From Paenibacillus prosopidis (lineage in GTDB: Bacteria; Bacillota; Bacilli; Paenibacillales; Paenibacillaceae), in contig NZ_QPJD01000005.1 of NCBI RefSeq assembly GCF_003337375.1, positions 1 to 64,000 on the forward strand: a DNA stretch of 64,000 nt. The letters are read 5' to 3'. The notes beneath the pieces were generated by a model. The model was given only the letters and a program-made list of their open reading frames with translations, made no database searches and was not told where the DNA came from. Positions within the stretch are counted from its first letter, which is position 1; every line of letters begins with the position of its first letter. Below, in pieces: positions 24,280-31,929 of the stretch. The position numbers and the translations under genes were made by a program.

Positions 24280-25041
24280 TCACTCTCCCAGTCCCGATTT
24301 CATAAAATCAATACATTCCTGCATCCCTCGAGCAATCTCGCCGCCGCTTTCTTCATCGGCCGAAATCCAACCCGAATATTCGATTTTCCGAACCGCTTCA
24401 AAGATGGGGGTGAAATCGATGTTTCCCCGGCCCAATATTCGATAATCATTGTCTGCGAAGTCTTTCATGTGAAAATTAGTAATGAACGGGGCAAAGGTGC
24501 GAATGACTTCAGCCACATCCTCAATACCGGATTTTACCAGATGGGCAGTATCCACAGTCAAACCGACCGCTGAATCCGCTTGCAGTTGGTCAAAAAAAAC
24601 GTCAAAATCATTGCGGTACATAAGTGGCTGATCATAGTGATGATGCAGGGAGAGGCGCAGTCCGCGTTGCTGTGCTTCCTTACCCATTTCTTCAAAAATC
24701 CCGGCATACCTGGCGATATGATCGGAAGTTATGCTTCTTCTCGATACGCTATGGCAATAGATGATTAACTCCGTACCGACCTTCTCCGCAAACCGGAACA
24801 GCTCTCGAAGCTGAGCTTTACTCTCATCGTCAAGCAGCGTTCCTCCGGTAATTAATGCGGAAGCGATACCTGGGGGCTGTCCCCAACGTTCAATAAACCT
24901 TTCAGGTTCTTTGATATAGGGGGTGTATTGGCTCCATTTCAACTGAAGCCCGTCATATCCCGCCTGGAGGTAGCCTTTTATCATCGTGTACTCTTCATCC
25001 GGCGCAGCCGTTGGTCTGGAAAATGCATATTTGATGCTCAT
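24280..25041 (-). CDS. Sugar phosphate isomerase/epimerase-like TIM barrel
   Basis: The 253-residue xylose-isomerase-like barrel carries RLSLHHHYDQPLMY, VGLTVDTAHLVKSG, TNFHMKDFA and ISADEESGG, which supply metal ligands His, Asp, His and Glu. GAAGGAGGCAGG precedes ATG 25041; the frame is open further upstream but overlaps the cupin gene end. It acts with the Gfo/Idh oxidoreductase downstream. Confidence 0.9.
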   Translation of the reverse strand: MSIKYAFSRPTAAPDEEYTMIKGYLQAGYDGLQLKWSQYTPYIKEPERFIERWGQPPGIASALITGGTLLDDESKAQLRELFRFAEKVGTELIIYCHSVSRRSITSDHIARYAGIFEEMGKEAQQRGLRLSLHHHYDQPLMYRNDFDVFFDQLQADSAVGLTVDTAHLVKSGIEDVAEVIRTFAPFITNFHMKDFADNDYRILGRGNIDFTPIFEAVRKIEYSGWISADEESGGEIARGMQECIDFMKSGLGE

Positions 25042-25067
25042 AACCTGCCTCCTTCCCTCTGCTCGGT

Positions 25068-25424
25068 TTATTCCCCAATCGTCTGTCTGTCTACAGCTGA
25101 ATAAGCAATAATCATCCGGCAAGGCTCCCAGCCCGTTACTTTTGCATGATGGGGTACGCCCTGCGGTATGCGAAGCGCCATCCCCGGTTTGAGATGGAAC
25201 ATCTCATCTCCTAACGAATGATCACATTCCCCTGATAATACATAAATAATTTCTTCACAGTTAGGATGCACATGACGACCGTTTTCTTCGCCCGCGTTGA
25301 TATATACCATGCCAAATGTCATTTGGCCGTCCGCATCAATCTCCTCGCCGTATAACCAGGCAATCTTTCCCCATCCCATATTGAGCACATGCTCTTCCTT
25401 GTTTAGATCTGCCGGCTTTACCAT
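25068..25424 (-). CDS. Cupin domain protein
   Basis: The 118-residue single cupin has NGRHVHPNCEEIIYVLSGEC (motif 1 with His and Glu metal ligands) and GMALRIPQGVPHHAKVTG (motif 2 with His). It may isomerise or decarboxylate a sugar acid, or act as a sensor. First gene of the operon; a palindrome at 25469-25485 lies upstream and a divergent XRE regulator is 223 bases away. Confidence 0.88.
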   Translation of the reverse strand: MVKPADLNKEEHVLNMGWGKIAWLYGEEIDADGQMTFGMVYINAGEENGRHVHPNCEEIIYVLSGECDHSLGDEMFHLKPGMALRIPQGVPHHAKVTGWEPCRMIIAYSAVDRQTIGE

Positions 25425-25468
25425 CCTGCTCCTCCTTTTTCCTATTAGATGAATTCAGGTTTATTTTA

Positions 25469-25485
25469 ATTCAACACAGTTGAAT
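25469..25485. promoter_or_regulatory. Palindromic operator candidate
   Basis: ATTCAAC and GTTGAAT are exact inverted arms around ACA, in the shared upstream region of the cupin operon and the divergent XRE gene. A partial half-site TTGAATTG lies 25 bases to the right. It is a candidate site for the adjacent XRE protein. Confidence 0.4.
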
Positions 25486-25647
25486 TTACAACAACTTTAT
25501 TGAATTGTTTTCTTGTCATCATTCTATCATCAGATGCAGACAGCTGGTAAACATGCTATAATTATGTTTGCGCTTACTAGAAGGAATACTAATAAGGTTT
25601 AAATAAAAGAAATACTATATATAGGTGTTTGGGAGGAGGACAGGAAG

Positions 25648-26004
25648 ATGTTCGCGAAGCGATTGAAGCAACTGCGTAAAAAGAGGAAATTGACTATGCA
25701 GGAAGTGGCCGATTACGTCGGAGTTGCAAAGAGCACGTATGCGGGGTATGAATCCGGATACAGGCAGCCGACAATCGAATCCATTCAGACGATTTCCCGA
25801 AAGCTGCGCACGTCCGCGGATTATCTTCTTGGGCTTACCGAATTTCCGGAGCCGCCAACGGAACTCAACCATAATGCGAAAGAGTATTTGAATTACGAGC
25901 AGCTTCATTGGGATGGGGTACCTTTGGAAAGGGACGATCTGGAACTTATTCGCAGTTTGCTCGAACGCGTGCTCCGTGACCGAACTTTACCCAAAGAAGA
26001 ATAA
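25648..26004 (+). CDS. XRE family transcriptional regulator
   Basis: The 118-residue protein has an N-terminal helix-turn-helix (RLKQLRKKRKLTMQEVADYVGV, KSTYAGYESGYRQPTIESIQTIS) and a short C-terminal region. It resembles SinR/ImmR-like repressors. GGGAGGAGGAC precedes the ATG. Its location opposite the cupin operon suggests local control; there are no phage genes to suggest prophage immunity. Confidence 0.88.
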   Translation: MFAKRLKQLRKKRKLTMQEVADYVGVAKSTYAGYESGYRQPTIESIQTISRKLRTSADYLLGLTEFPEPPTELNHNAKEYLNYEQLHWDGVPLERDDLELIRSLLERVLRDRTLPKEE

Positions 26005-26042
26005 ACCACAAAAGATGTTACCGCAGCAATTTAAAAATATTG

Positions 26043-26091
26043 AACAGGTCCGTTCTTGGTGAATCCCACCATGAACGGACCTGTTTTTACA
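26043..26091 (+). terminator. Terminator after XRE gene
   Basis: AACAGGTCCGTTC pairs with GAACGGACCTGTT, followed by TTTT. Confidence 0.85.
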
Positions 26092-26305
26092 TGTATGCAG
26101 CCGGCAAGTTTCGAAAGCGCTTGCCATTCGAAATAGAACATCTTGCCCGCTATGCGAATATGATTACCAGTACGATATATCAAATTAGGCAAGATTTTGT
26201 ATCCGCTTTCATATCTTGTATTAGGGGGATACTCCCTTTGCTGCCGCTAGTTCTGGAGATGTCATTTCATATGGATGGTCATTGCAAATAAGGAGGAATA
26301 ATGGC
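26092..26305 (+). promoter_or_regulatory. Leader region of the GH5 gene
   Basis: A perfect hairpin GGCAAG/CTTGCC lies at 26103-26125; its loop and 3' arm also resemble a degenerate catabolite-response element with two mismatches. AAGGAGGA lies before the gene. No gene is seen in this stretch. Confidence 0.35.
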
Positions 26306-28645
26306 ATGAACAAATGGTTGAAACTCGTCACCTTGGCCGTTATGCTGCTTACGTACGATTCTTTTTTCAACTTATGGCCGGCTCGTGTTCACGCGGAAAT
26401 CACAGACTATATCACGCGCAGCGGAGATACGTTGATGGAGGGGACATCCACATTTCGTTTTATCGGGACCAACGAACCTTTATTGAATAGAGCATGGACT
26501 GATCCGTCCGAGGTCGAGGATGCGATTCGCGCGGCCGGCAGCTCAGGGATTAACGTAATTCGCTTGTATCCGTTTGAAGTGAAAATGAGCAGTGATCCCG
26601 CAGGAACCTTCCGTCATGTGATGGGGCCTAATGATTATAATGAAAGCGCATTCAAAACACTGGATAAAATTGTTCAACTGGCAAACCAGTACAATATTCG
26701 GCTTATTGTGCCTTTCGTGGATAAGTACAACTACATCGGAGGGATTGCCGATTGGTCGGCTTTCCGCGGGAAAACGGTGAATGACTTCTGGAGCGATCCT
26801 ATCGTGAAGCAGGACTTCAAAAATTTCATTAAATATGTGATTCAGCGGACCAATACGTATACAGGTGTTCAGTACAAAAACGATAAAGCCATTCTGGCAT
26901 GGCAGCTGGGAAACGAGCTTCCCTCCACGGATAGCTGGATAAGCGAGATGGCCGCGTATGTAAAGAGCCTGGATTCCAACCACCTTGTAGCCGATGGAGG
27001 ATATGTCCGAGCACAAGGAATAAGGACCAATGCACTGATTAACAGCAATATTGATATTATTGTTCCGCACATTTACAAATATCACAATGTCGATATGGTT
27101 ACAAAACTCAATGAGTGGAGAGAAGCAACGAAAGGAAAAAAAGCTTTGATTATTGGCGAATTCGGCGACTACTCACCCGCGGAAACCGAACAGCTGCTCG
27201 ACATCGTTCAGAACAATGGAACATCAGGTGCCATGTTCTGGGGCAGCATGCACCATCACAAAATGGGCGGTTGGCATTGGCCTCCGGTTGGAGCGTGGTC
27301 CTATTTACGCTATCCCGGTTTCGCAACCGGCGATTGGGCGAACGAATCTGCCACCATCGACTTGCTGCGCCAGTATGCCTACTCGATGAGAGGCTTGGCC
27401 GTTCCTCCTTGGCCGACACCCGATGCGCCTGTTATGTTCCCGGTCGATTCCGTGCATACTCTCTCCTGGATGGGAGTCTCGGGGGCAAGCTCTTATGACG
27501 TTGAACGTTCGACAAGCTTTTCCGGTCCGTGGACAGCAGTAGGCAGCGATGTGACGGACGATATAACCACCCCGCGCCATCATACGTTTACCGTACCGAT
27601 TTTTGACGATGCATCTGCTCTGGACGGCACAAGCTATTACTATAGGCTGAGAGCGAAAAATGTGCAAGGTTCCTATTCTCCGTATTCCAACATCATCGGT
27701 CCAATTACTGCGAAAAGTGGGATCATTGTCGATAAAGAAAGCAGCGGCTATACCGAGACGGGGACATGGGGGGATAGTACGCTGGGCGGCAGTTACGGCG
27801 GCAGCTCCCGTTACAGCAGTACCCTTGGAAGTACGGCTACGTGGAGGCCGAACTTCACGACGCCGGGATACTACAATGTGTATGTCCGATATCCTTACCA
27901 TCAGGGTTCAACGAAGTATGCTCAATATTCGGTCTATCACAATGGCATAACGAACACTGTAACCATCCATCAGACGACCATAGCGGGCGGCCGGTGGCGT
28001 CTGATTGATACGGTGTATTTCGCCGGTGGACCGGAAGAATATGTGAAGTTGACGGCCGTTGGAGGCGGTACCTACAGGGCCGATGCGGTCATGTTTGAAC
28101 CGCAGAGCTTTGGTGACAGCTTCCAAAACAATAGTTCCGGGAGCTTGACACCTTTGAGCGGCAGCTGGTCCTTGAGCGACGACGTGAGTCACGACAGCAC
28201 CCTCTTGAACAATAAAGTTTTGAAACAATCGGGCACAGGCATTGCCGAAACCGTTATCGGTTCGACCTACTCTGACGCCACCATAACCATTGCCTTTAAA
28301 GCGTATGACAATCATATGGCCAACGCTTCTACCGGATTGGTTGTCCGGGCAAATTCAGATTTCTCCAATATGTACACCCTGCGCATCAATTATGATCTGA
28401 ATAAAGTCCAACTGTATAAAAAACTAAGCAATAGTTGGAGCAACATCGGGGAAGCGAGTATGATAGCCACTCCAGGCACTTGGTATCAGCTTAAGCTGGA
28501 GATGAAAGGAAGCTCATTGAAAGCTTATGTGGACGGCGTGAAAAAAATCAGCGTTAGCGACACCAGCTTGAACAGCGGGTACATCGGTTTGCGGACGTAC
28601 AATCAGACGGCTGTCTTCGACAGCATCCTTGTTTCGACGAACTGA
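26306..28645 (+). CDS. Secreted GH5-like glycoside hydrolase with CBM-like domains
   Basis: The 779-residue exported enzyme has a signal peptide (ending ARVHA). The GH5-type barrel spans about 25-340, with the acid/base Glu in WQLGNELP (near 204) and the nucleophile Glu in IIGEFGDYS (near 285), close to beta-mannanases. A fibronectin-III-like domain follows (about 370-465). A golvesin-like carbohydrate-binding domain (about 475-605) has YYNVYVRYP and GTYRADAVMFE. A C-terminal concanavalin-like domain starts at about 610. It would cut an extracellular beta-mannan-type polymer. It is convergent with the lasso locus and only 100 bases from it. Confidence 0.9.
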   Translation: MNKWLKLVTLAVMLLTYDSFFNLWPARVHAEITDYITRSGDTLMEGTSTFRFIGTNEPLLNRAWTDPSEVEDAIRAAGSSGINVIRLYPFEVKMSSDPAGTFRHVMGPNDYNESAFKTLDKIVQLANQYNIRLIVPFVDKYNYIGGIADWSAFRGKTVNDFWSDPIVKQDFKNFIKYVIQRTNTYTGVQYKNDKAILAWQLGNELPSTDSWISEMAAYVKSLDSNHLVADGGYVRAQGIRTNALINSNIDIIVPHIYKYHNVDMVTKLNEWREATKGKKALIIGEFGDYSPAETEQLLDIVQNNGTSGAMFWGSMHHHKMGGWHWPPVGAWSYLRYPGFATGDWANESATIDLLRQYAYSMRGLAVPPWPTPDAPVMFPVDSVHTLSWMGVSGASSYDVERSTSFSGPWTAVGSDVTDDITTPRHHTFTVPIFDDASALDGTSYYYRLRAKNVQGSYSPYSNIIGPITAKSGIIVDKESSGYTETGTWGDSTLGGSYGGSSRYSSTLGSTATWRPNFTTPGYYNVYVRYPYHQGSTKYAQYSVYHNGITNTVTIHQTTIAGGRWRLIDTVYFAGGPEEYVKLTAVGGGTYRADAVMFEPQSFGDSFQNNSSGSLTPLSGSWSLSDDVSHDSTLLNNKVLKQSGTGIAETVIGSTYSDATITIAFKAYDNHMANASTGLVVRANSDFSNMYTLRINYDLNKVQLYKKLSNSWSNIGEASMIATPGTWYQLKLEMKGSSLKAYVDGVKKISVSDTSLNSGYIGLRTYNQTAVFDSILVSTN

Positions 28646-28668
28646 TCTGAACTCCGGCAGAACACAAA

Positions 28669-28718
28669 AAAGCGCCATAAAGGATCACAGTTTAAGCTGT
28701 GATTCTTTATGGCGCTTT
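28669..28718. terminator. Bidirectional terminator after GH5 and precursor A1
   Basis: A 22-base-pair stem from 28669 to 28718 has one G.U exception and a TTTAAG-type loop. It ends the GH5 transcript on the plus strand and the precursor array on the minus strand. Its sequence is related to the two hairpins within the array. Confidence 0.85.
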
Positions 28719-28746
28719 CCGGTGTATCGGTTAAATACGACGAATC

Positions 28747-28884
28747 CTAGGAATCATAGACGTCCACGTCTACGATCTTGCCGTCAACATAAGTAAAGTC
28801 CTGTTTCGATGTGCCGAAACCTGCCATCGTCTCTGATACATTTATCACTTCCAGGGAAAGCGCTGTCCATTGTTTTTTCTCCAT
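28747..28884 (-). CDS. Lasso peptide precursor A1
   Basis: 45 codons with AGGAGGT before ATG. The leader MEKKQWTALSLEVINVSETM has the conserved Trp/Leu recognition block and Thr at position -2 before the cut. The predicted core is 25 residues: ring residues AGFGTSKQD with Ala1 joined to the Asp9 side chain, and a tail ending VDVDVYDS. The C-terminal Ser is the expected target of the locus kinase. It differs from A2-A4 at several core positions (T5, S6, Q8, I17, V20), so its product is distinct. It is the last copy and lies behind two terminators. Confidence 0.92.
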   Translation of the reverse strand: MEKKQWTALSLEVINVSETMAGFGTSKQDFTYVDGKIVDVDVYDS

Positions 28885-28914
28885 TATATTTTACCTCCTA
28901 TAAGTGCAGAAAAA

Positions 28915-28957
28915 GCGCCGTAAAGCATCAAGCGTAAGCTATGATCCTTTACGGCGC
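28915..28957 (-). terminator. Intrinsic terminator between A2 and A1
   Basis: GCGCCGTAAAG pairs with CTTTACGGCGC and continues with one C-C mismatch; on the minus strand TTTTC follows. No promoter is visible between it and the A1 ribosome site. Confidence 0.8.
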
Positions 28958-28986
28958 ACTCCGGTGTCAGTTAAATACGATGAATC

Positions 28987-29124
28987 CTAGGAATCATATA
29001 CGTCGAGGTCTACGAGCTTTCCATCAACATAAGTAAAGTCCATTTTCGCTACACCAAAGCCTGCCATCGTTTCCGATACATTCATTACTTCCAGGGAAAG
29101 CGCTGTCCATTGTTTTTTCTCCAT
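28987..29124 (-). CDS. Lasso peptide precursor A2
   Basis: 45 codons, AGGAGGTG before ATG. The leader ends VMNVSETM with Thr at -2. Core ring AGFGVAKMD closes Ala1 to Asp9; the tail ends VDLDVYDS. The core is identical to that of A4 at protein level although the DNA differs at silent sites, which points to selection on this product. It is one unit of the 239/240-base tandem repeat A3-A2-A1. Confidence 0.93.
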   Translation of the reverse strand: MEKKQWTALSLEVMNVSETMAGFGVAKMDFTYVDGKLVDLDVYDS

Positions 29125-29154
29125 TATATTTCACCTCCTATAAGTGCAGAAAAA

Positions 29155-29197
29155 GCGCCGTAAAGGATCAAGCGTAAGCTATGATCCTTTACGGCGC
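29155..29197 (-). terminator. Intrinsic terminator between A3 and A2
   Basis: A perfect 16-base-pair stem starts GCGCCGTAAAGGATCA and ends TGATCCTTTACGGCGC; on the minus strand TTTTTC follows. A2 starts 31 bases beyond it. Confidence 0.85.
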
Positions 29198-29225
29198 ACT
29201 CCGGTGTCAGTTAAATAAATGAATC

Positions 29226-29363
29226 CTAGGAATCATAAACGTCGAGGTCTACGAGCTTGCCGTCAACATAAGTAAAGTCCATTTTCGCAATGCCAAAGCC
29301 TGCCATCGTCTCCGATACATTCATCACTTCCAGGGAAAGTGCTGTCCATTGTTTTTTCTCCAT
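29226..29363 (-). CDS. Lasso peptide precursor A3
   Basis: 45 codons with GGAGGAGGTGG before ATG 29363. Core ring AGFGIAKMD differs from A2/A4 only by Ile5; the tail ends VDLDVYDS. The frame stays open upstream to 29465 through the decayed cyclase fragment, which could mislead gene callers into a 79-residue product. The ribosome site and the other copies fix the start here. Confidence 0.93.
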   Translation of the reverse strand: MEKKQWTALSLEVMNVSETMAGFGIAKMDFTYVDGKLVDLDVYDS

Positions 29364-29380
29364 GTTATTCCACCTCCTCC

Positions 29381-29490
29381 CATGTGCAATTCGTATTTCG
29401 ATTTCCGCCTTTGAAGAAACCGATAGGCTGTCTAGCTGTACATAAGTATAATTAAATGAGGTCACCAGCCTGCTCCGGCTTTAGGGCCGA
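29381..29490 (-). pseudogene. Decayed 3' end of a lasso cyclase gene
   Basis: Between A4 and A3, about 110 bases align with the 3' end of cyclase 2 plus its spacer to A4 (29650-29765). Shared blocks include AAGCCGGAGCAGGCTG, CAGCCTATCG versus TGCCTATCG, and the GAATTGCAC spacer. In frame it reads ALKPEQAGDLI then a stop, against AIKPEQADDPNLKL in the intact gene. Homology begins six bases after the A4 stop codon. It is a recombination scar, not a functional gene. Confidence 0.85.
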
Positions 29491-29496
29491 TGAATC

Positions 29497-29634
29497 CTAG
29501 GAATCATAAACGTCTAAGTCTACGAGCTTGCCGTCAACATAAGTAAAGTCCATTTTCGCTACACCGAAACCTGCCATAGTCTCAGAAACATTCATCACTT
29601 CCAGAGAAAGTGCTGTCCATTGTTTTTTCTCCAT
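29497..29634 (-). CDS. Lasso peptide precursor A4
   Basis: 45 codons, AAAGGAGGTGA before ATG. It is the first precursor behind cyclase 2 (30 bases after its stop). The core equals that of A2: ring AGFGVAKMD, tail ending VDLDVYDS, with Thr at -2 of the leader. No terminator hairpin follows it; the decayed cyclase end lies between it and A3. Confidence 0.93.
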   Translation of the reverse strand: MEKKQWTALSLEVMNVSETMAGFGVAKMDFTYVDGKLVDLDVYDS

Positions 29635-29664
29635 TTTATTTCACCTCCTTTCAAGTGCAATTTC

Positions 29665-31587
29665 CTATTGCAGCCTTTTGAGAAAACGATAGGCAATCAA
29701 GCTGCGCATAAGTAGCTTTAAGTTAGGGTCATCAGCCTGCTCCGGCTTAATGGCCGAACCTACCTTGCTCATCGATTCCTTCACTTGCATCAGGTTCAAG
29801 TAGCGGGAAGCCTGCTCATCCCTGCACAGCGTACGAAGCTCTTCTTCTATAGACTGCCACCGGGGGATAATCCGATGTACCCAATCCATGCCTTGAACGC
29901 CGCGAGTCCGCTGATTCAATCGAACCTTGTCCGGCAGAATATTATTCGTTGCTCTACGGATGAGAGATCGCCCGTAACCATTCTTAACATATTGCTCCAC
30001 GGGGATCGACAGGCAGAATTTAATCAGACGTATATCGCTGGTCGCATCCCGTTCCCATATGCCCAGGCGATAGGATGACTTCGCCGAAATGGTGCCCTGC
30101 ATACTTAAAACCGCCTGGTTGCTGAAATAATCCTCACGCTCCCGCAGAATTTGATACGTTGACTCCCGCAAACCGACATCATACTGCGATAGCTTCTCAT
30201 ATACCCCGGAGCTCTTTGCAAAATCAGCCTGAATGATGGAAGGTACTCCCGGTTGAAACGGAGACCCTTTCTCCGGAAAAACCTGCTGTTTAATCGCCCG
30301 AACGATTCGTTTCCGGCCGGTGCCCAGTTGTCTGCCATACATCGTAATCTCACGGTATAATTGGAGCCATTGGAGCTTCTTCAGCATCAAGCTGTAATAA
30401 CCGATAGCTGAACCCCAGGATATCGAGTAATTCCCTCTTGCGCCCGTGAGCAAGACACCTACTCCTTGACGCGCCGCTTCTTCATGAATGCCTTTAACCC
30501 AGAATGCATTTTCGAAATTTTTGTATGGTCCTTCTAAACTGTCGATCCATTCATCAATCTCAGTAAAAGGACTTGTCCCCGGGAAATCTAATAAGTTCGC
30601 CTTAATATTTCCTACATAATCGACGATCGACTGAATATAAGGACTTTCATCCGCAAACATGCTTCTGGGCGTCCAATCTTTGAAATCCCGCTCTGGAATA
30701 TAACTGAAAGCTTGCAAGCTCTTGCCTTCCCGGGAGAGCATCCCCGCTGCGAACCCTGACACCGAGCCGGAATCGAGTCCCCCGCTCAGGGTCACTCCCA
30801 CCTGCTTGAAGGTACGCAGTCTGGAGCGGATCGATTCTTGGAATATTTCCTGGAAGGCTTCCAAATATTCGTCATCAGAGCCTAAGGTTAGTCTTTCTTC
30901 CGGCATTAATGAACCATACTTGGCAAATGTAAGCTTTCCTTCTTGCAAAATAAAGGAGTGGGCCGGCGGCAGCTGAAACACATTCGTATAATAAGTCGTA
31001 TGGACATCGACAGCATCCAAGAGTGTCGGTATCGCCAAAAATTCCGCAAATCTCTCTTCACATAGTCTCTTATCTATTCCCGCTAGGGAGAATAGCGGAT
31101 GGATTACACTACAGAACGAGAATTGATTCGAACTGTGGTGATAATACAATGTCCTGCTGGCAAGCTGGTCTCTCGCCCCATACAGCAGCTTTCTCCTAGC
31201 ATCCCAAATGACGAAGGCGAAATCTCCAATTAGATAACGCGGCGTCTCCTGGCCCCACTTGCGATAAGCCAACAGAATGAGCTCGCTGTCCGTTATCCCG
31301 CTTCTTCTGTCTCGTCCAATCTCGAGCTGCTCGAACAATTGCGCGCGATTGTCAATGATTGCATCAGCGGTTATAACCAGTCCGGAATGCTCATCCCGAA
31401 ATGGAAGGCGTTCATTAACCGATTCCGGTGTTATCCATTGAGACCGGCAACCGAGTAGAACCGACGCATCTTCCCATGTTTCAAAGCCATCTCCGGGAAA
31501 CTGCTGTACGGCTTCCATGAAATCTGCAGTCCCATCAGTTGGATGCAGCGGCCTATCGAATTGTATAACACCGGCAATAACGCTCAT
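29665..31587 (-). CDS. Lasso cyclase 2 (asparagine synthetase-like, LasC)
   Basis: The 640-residue ATP-dependent macrolactam synthetase adenylates the Asp9 side chain of the precursor and joins it to the new N-terminus. The N-terminal glutaminase-like domain begins MSVIAGVI without the catalytic Cys of true asparagine synthetases. The synthetase domain carries the pyrophosphate loop SGGLDSG near residue 264. ATG 31587 follows AGGGTGTGAT; an upstream in-frame ATG at 31617 has a weaker site. It is paralogous to cyclase 1 throughout (shared RSLIRR, LPDKVR, RGVQG blocks) and is followed directly by precursors A4-A1. Confidence 0.93.
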   Translation of the reverse strand: MSVIAGVIQFDRPLHPTDGTADFMEAVQQFPGDGFETWEDASVLLGCRSQWITPESVNERLPFRDEHSGLVITADAIIDNRAQLFEQLEIGRDRRSGITDSELILLAYRKWGQETPRYLIGDFAFVIWDARRKLLYGARDQLASRTLYYHHSSNQFSFCSVIHPLFSLAGIDKRLCEERFAEFLAIPTLLDAVDVHTTYYTNVFQLPPAHSFILQEGKLTFAKYGSLMPEERLTLGSDDEYLEAFQEIFQESIRSRLRTFKQVGVTLSGGLDSGSVSGFAAGMLSREGKSLQAFSYIPERDFKDWTPRSMFADESPYIQSIVDYVGNIKANLLDFPGTSPFTEIDEWIDSLEGPYKNFENAFWVKGIHEEAARQGVGVLLTGARGNYSISWGSAIGYYSLMLKKLQWLQLYREITMYGRQLGTGRKRIVRAIKQQVFPEKGSPFQPGVPSIIQADFAKSSGVYEKLSQYDVGLRESTYQILREREDYFSNQAVLSMQGTISAKSSYRLGIWERDATSDIRLIKFCLSIPVEQYVKNGYGRSLIRRATNNILPDKVRLNQRTRGVQGMDWVHRIIPRWQSIEEELRTLCRDEQASRYLNLMQVKESMSKVGSAIKPEQADDPNLKLLMRSLIAYRFLKRLQ

Positions 31588-31640
31588 GCAATCACACCCT
31601 ATCGACTTATGATTCATTTCATCTATTTCTTCCTTACCCT

Positions 31641-31695
31641 CTTAACGATAAAGCAAGTCTCCTAACGTGAACTTAAAACTTTCTTTATCGTTAAG
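31641..31695 (-). other. Long inverted repeat between A5 and cyclase 2
   Basis: CTTAACGATAAAG (31641-31653) and CTTTATCGTTAAG (31683-31695) are exact 13-base inverted arms, just upstream of the cyclase 2 start region. It can form a stem in the mRNA between A5 and cyclase 2 and may limit expression of, or protect, one part. Confidence 0.6.
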
Positions 31696-31698
31696 AAG

Positions 31699-31727
31699 GG
31701 CCCTTATCCGTTAAAATGATAAGGGCC
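31699..31727 (-). terminator. Hairpin after precursor A5, possible attenuator
   Basis: GGCCCTTATC and GATAAGGGCC are perfect 10-base arms around a nine-base loop, 32 bases past the A5 stop. No T-run follows on the minus strand, so it is more likely a partial terminator or 3'-end stabiliser than a full stop. Confidence 0.6.
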
Positions 31728-31758
31728 ATGAAAATAATAGTACTAGTAGTCAGTCATC

Positions 31759-31902
31759 CTAGGAATCTTCATGAGGGTGACCATTATTGTTACCTTTACC
31801 ATTTCTGTCAGGATACACGCCATTTTTTCCACCCATGGTCGCGCTGACATCAAGGAGTTCCAAAGTCAGTGGCTGCCATTCTTTCTTCATTTCCTTTGTC
31901 AT
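31759..31902 (-). CDS. Lasso peptide precursor A5 (divergent core)
   Basis: 47 codons with AAAGGAGGTGAT before ATG. The leader includes KKEWQPLTLELLDVSATM, keeping the Trp/Pro/Leu block and Thr at -2. The predicted 24-residue core has ring GGKNGVYPD, so Gly1 would join Asp9, and a Gly/Asn-rich loop with a tail ending HPHEDS. Only the Asp-Ser end and ring size are shared with A1-A4. It sits between the two cyclase genes, 28 bases after cyclase 1. Confidence 0.92.
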   Translation of the reverse strand: MTKEMKKEWQPLTLELLDVSATMGGKNGVYPDRNGKGNNNGHPHEDS

Positions 31903-31929
31903 TTGTATCACCTCCTTTCATGCGGGGCT

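Noticed and set aside
25648-26004. Prophage repressor marking a phage island
   Set aside because: No integrase, structural or lysis genes and no attachment repeats were seen around it.
26103-26125. Catabolite-response element before the GH5 gene
   Set aside because: Two mismatches at key positions; the hairpin alone explains the symmetry.
29226-29465. A 79-residue reading of precursor A3
   Set aside because: The first 34 codons run through the decayed cyclase fragment; the ribosome site and the four sister genes fix the start at 29363.
28747-29634. Regularly spaced repeats that could suggest a CRISPR array
   Set aside because: The repeat unit is 239-271 bases, contains an intact ORF with ribosome site in each copy and varies mainly at silent or core positions; it is a precursor gene array.
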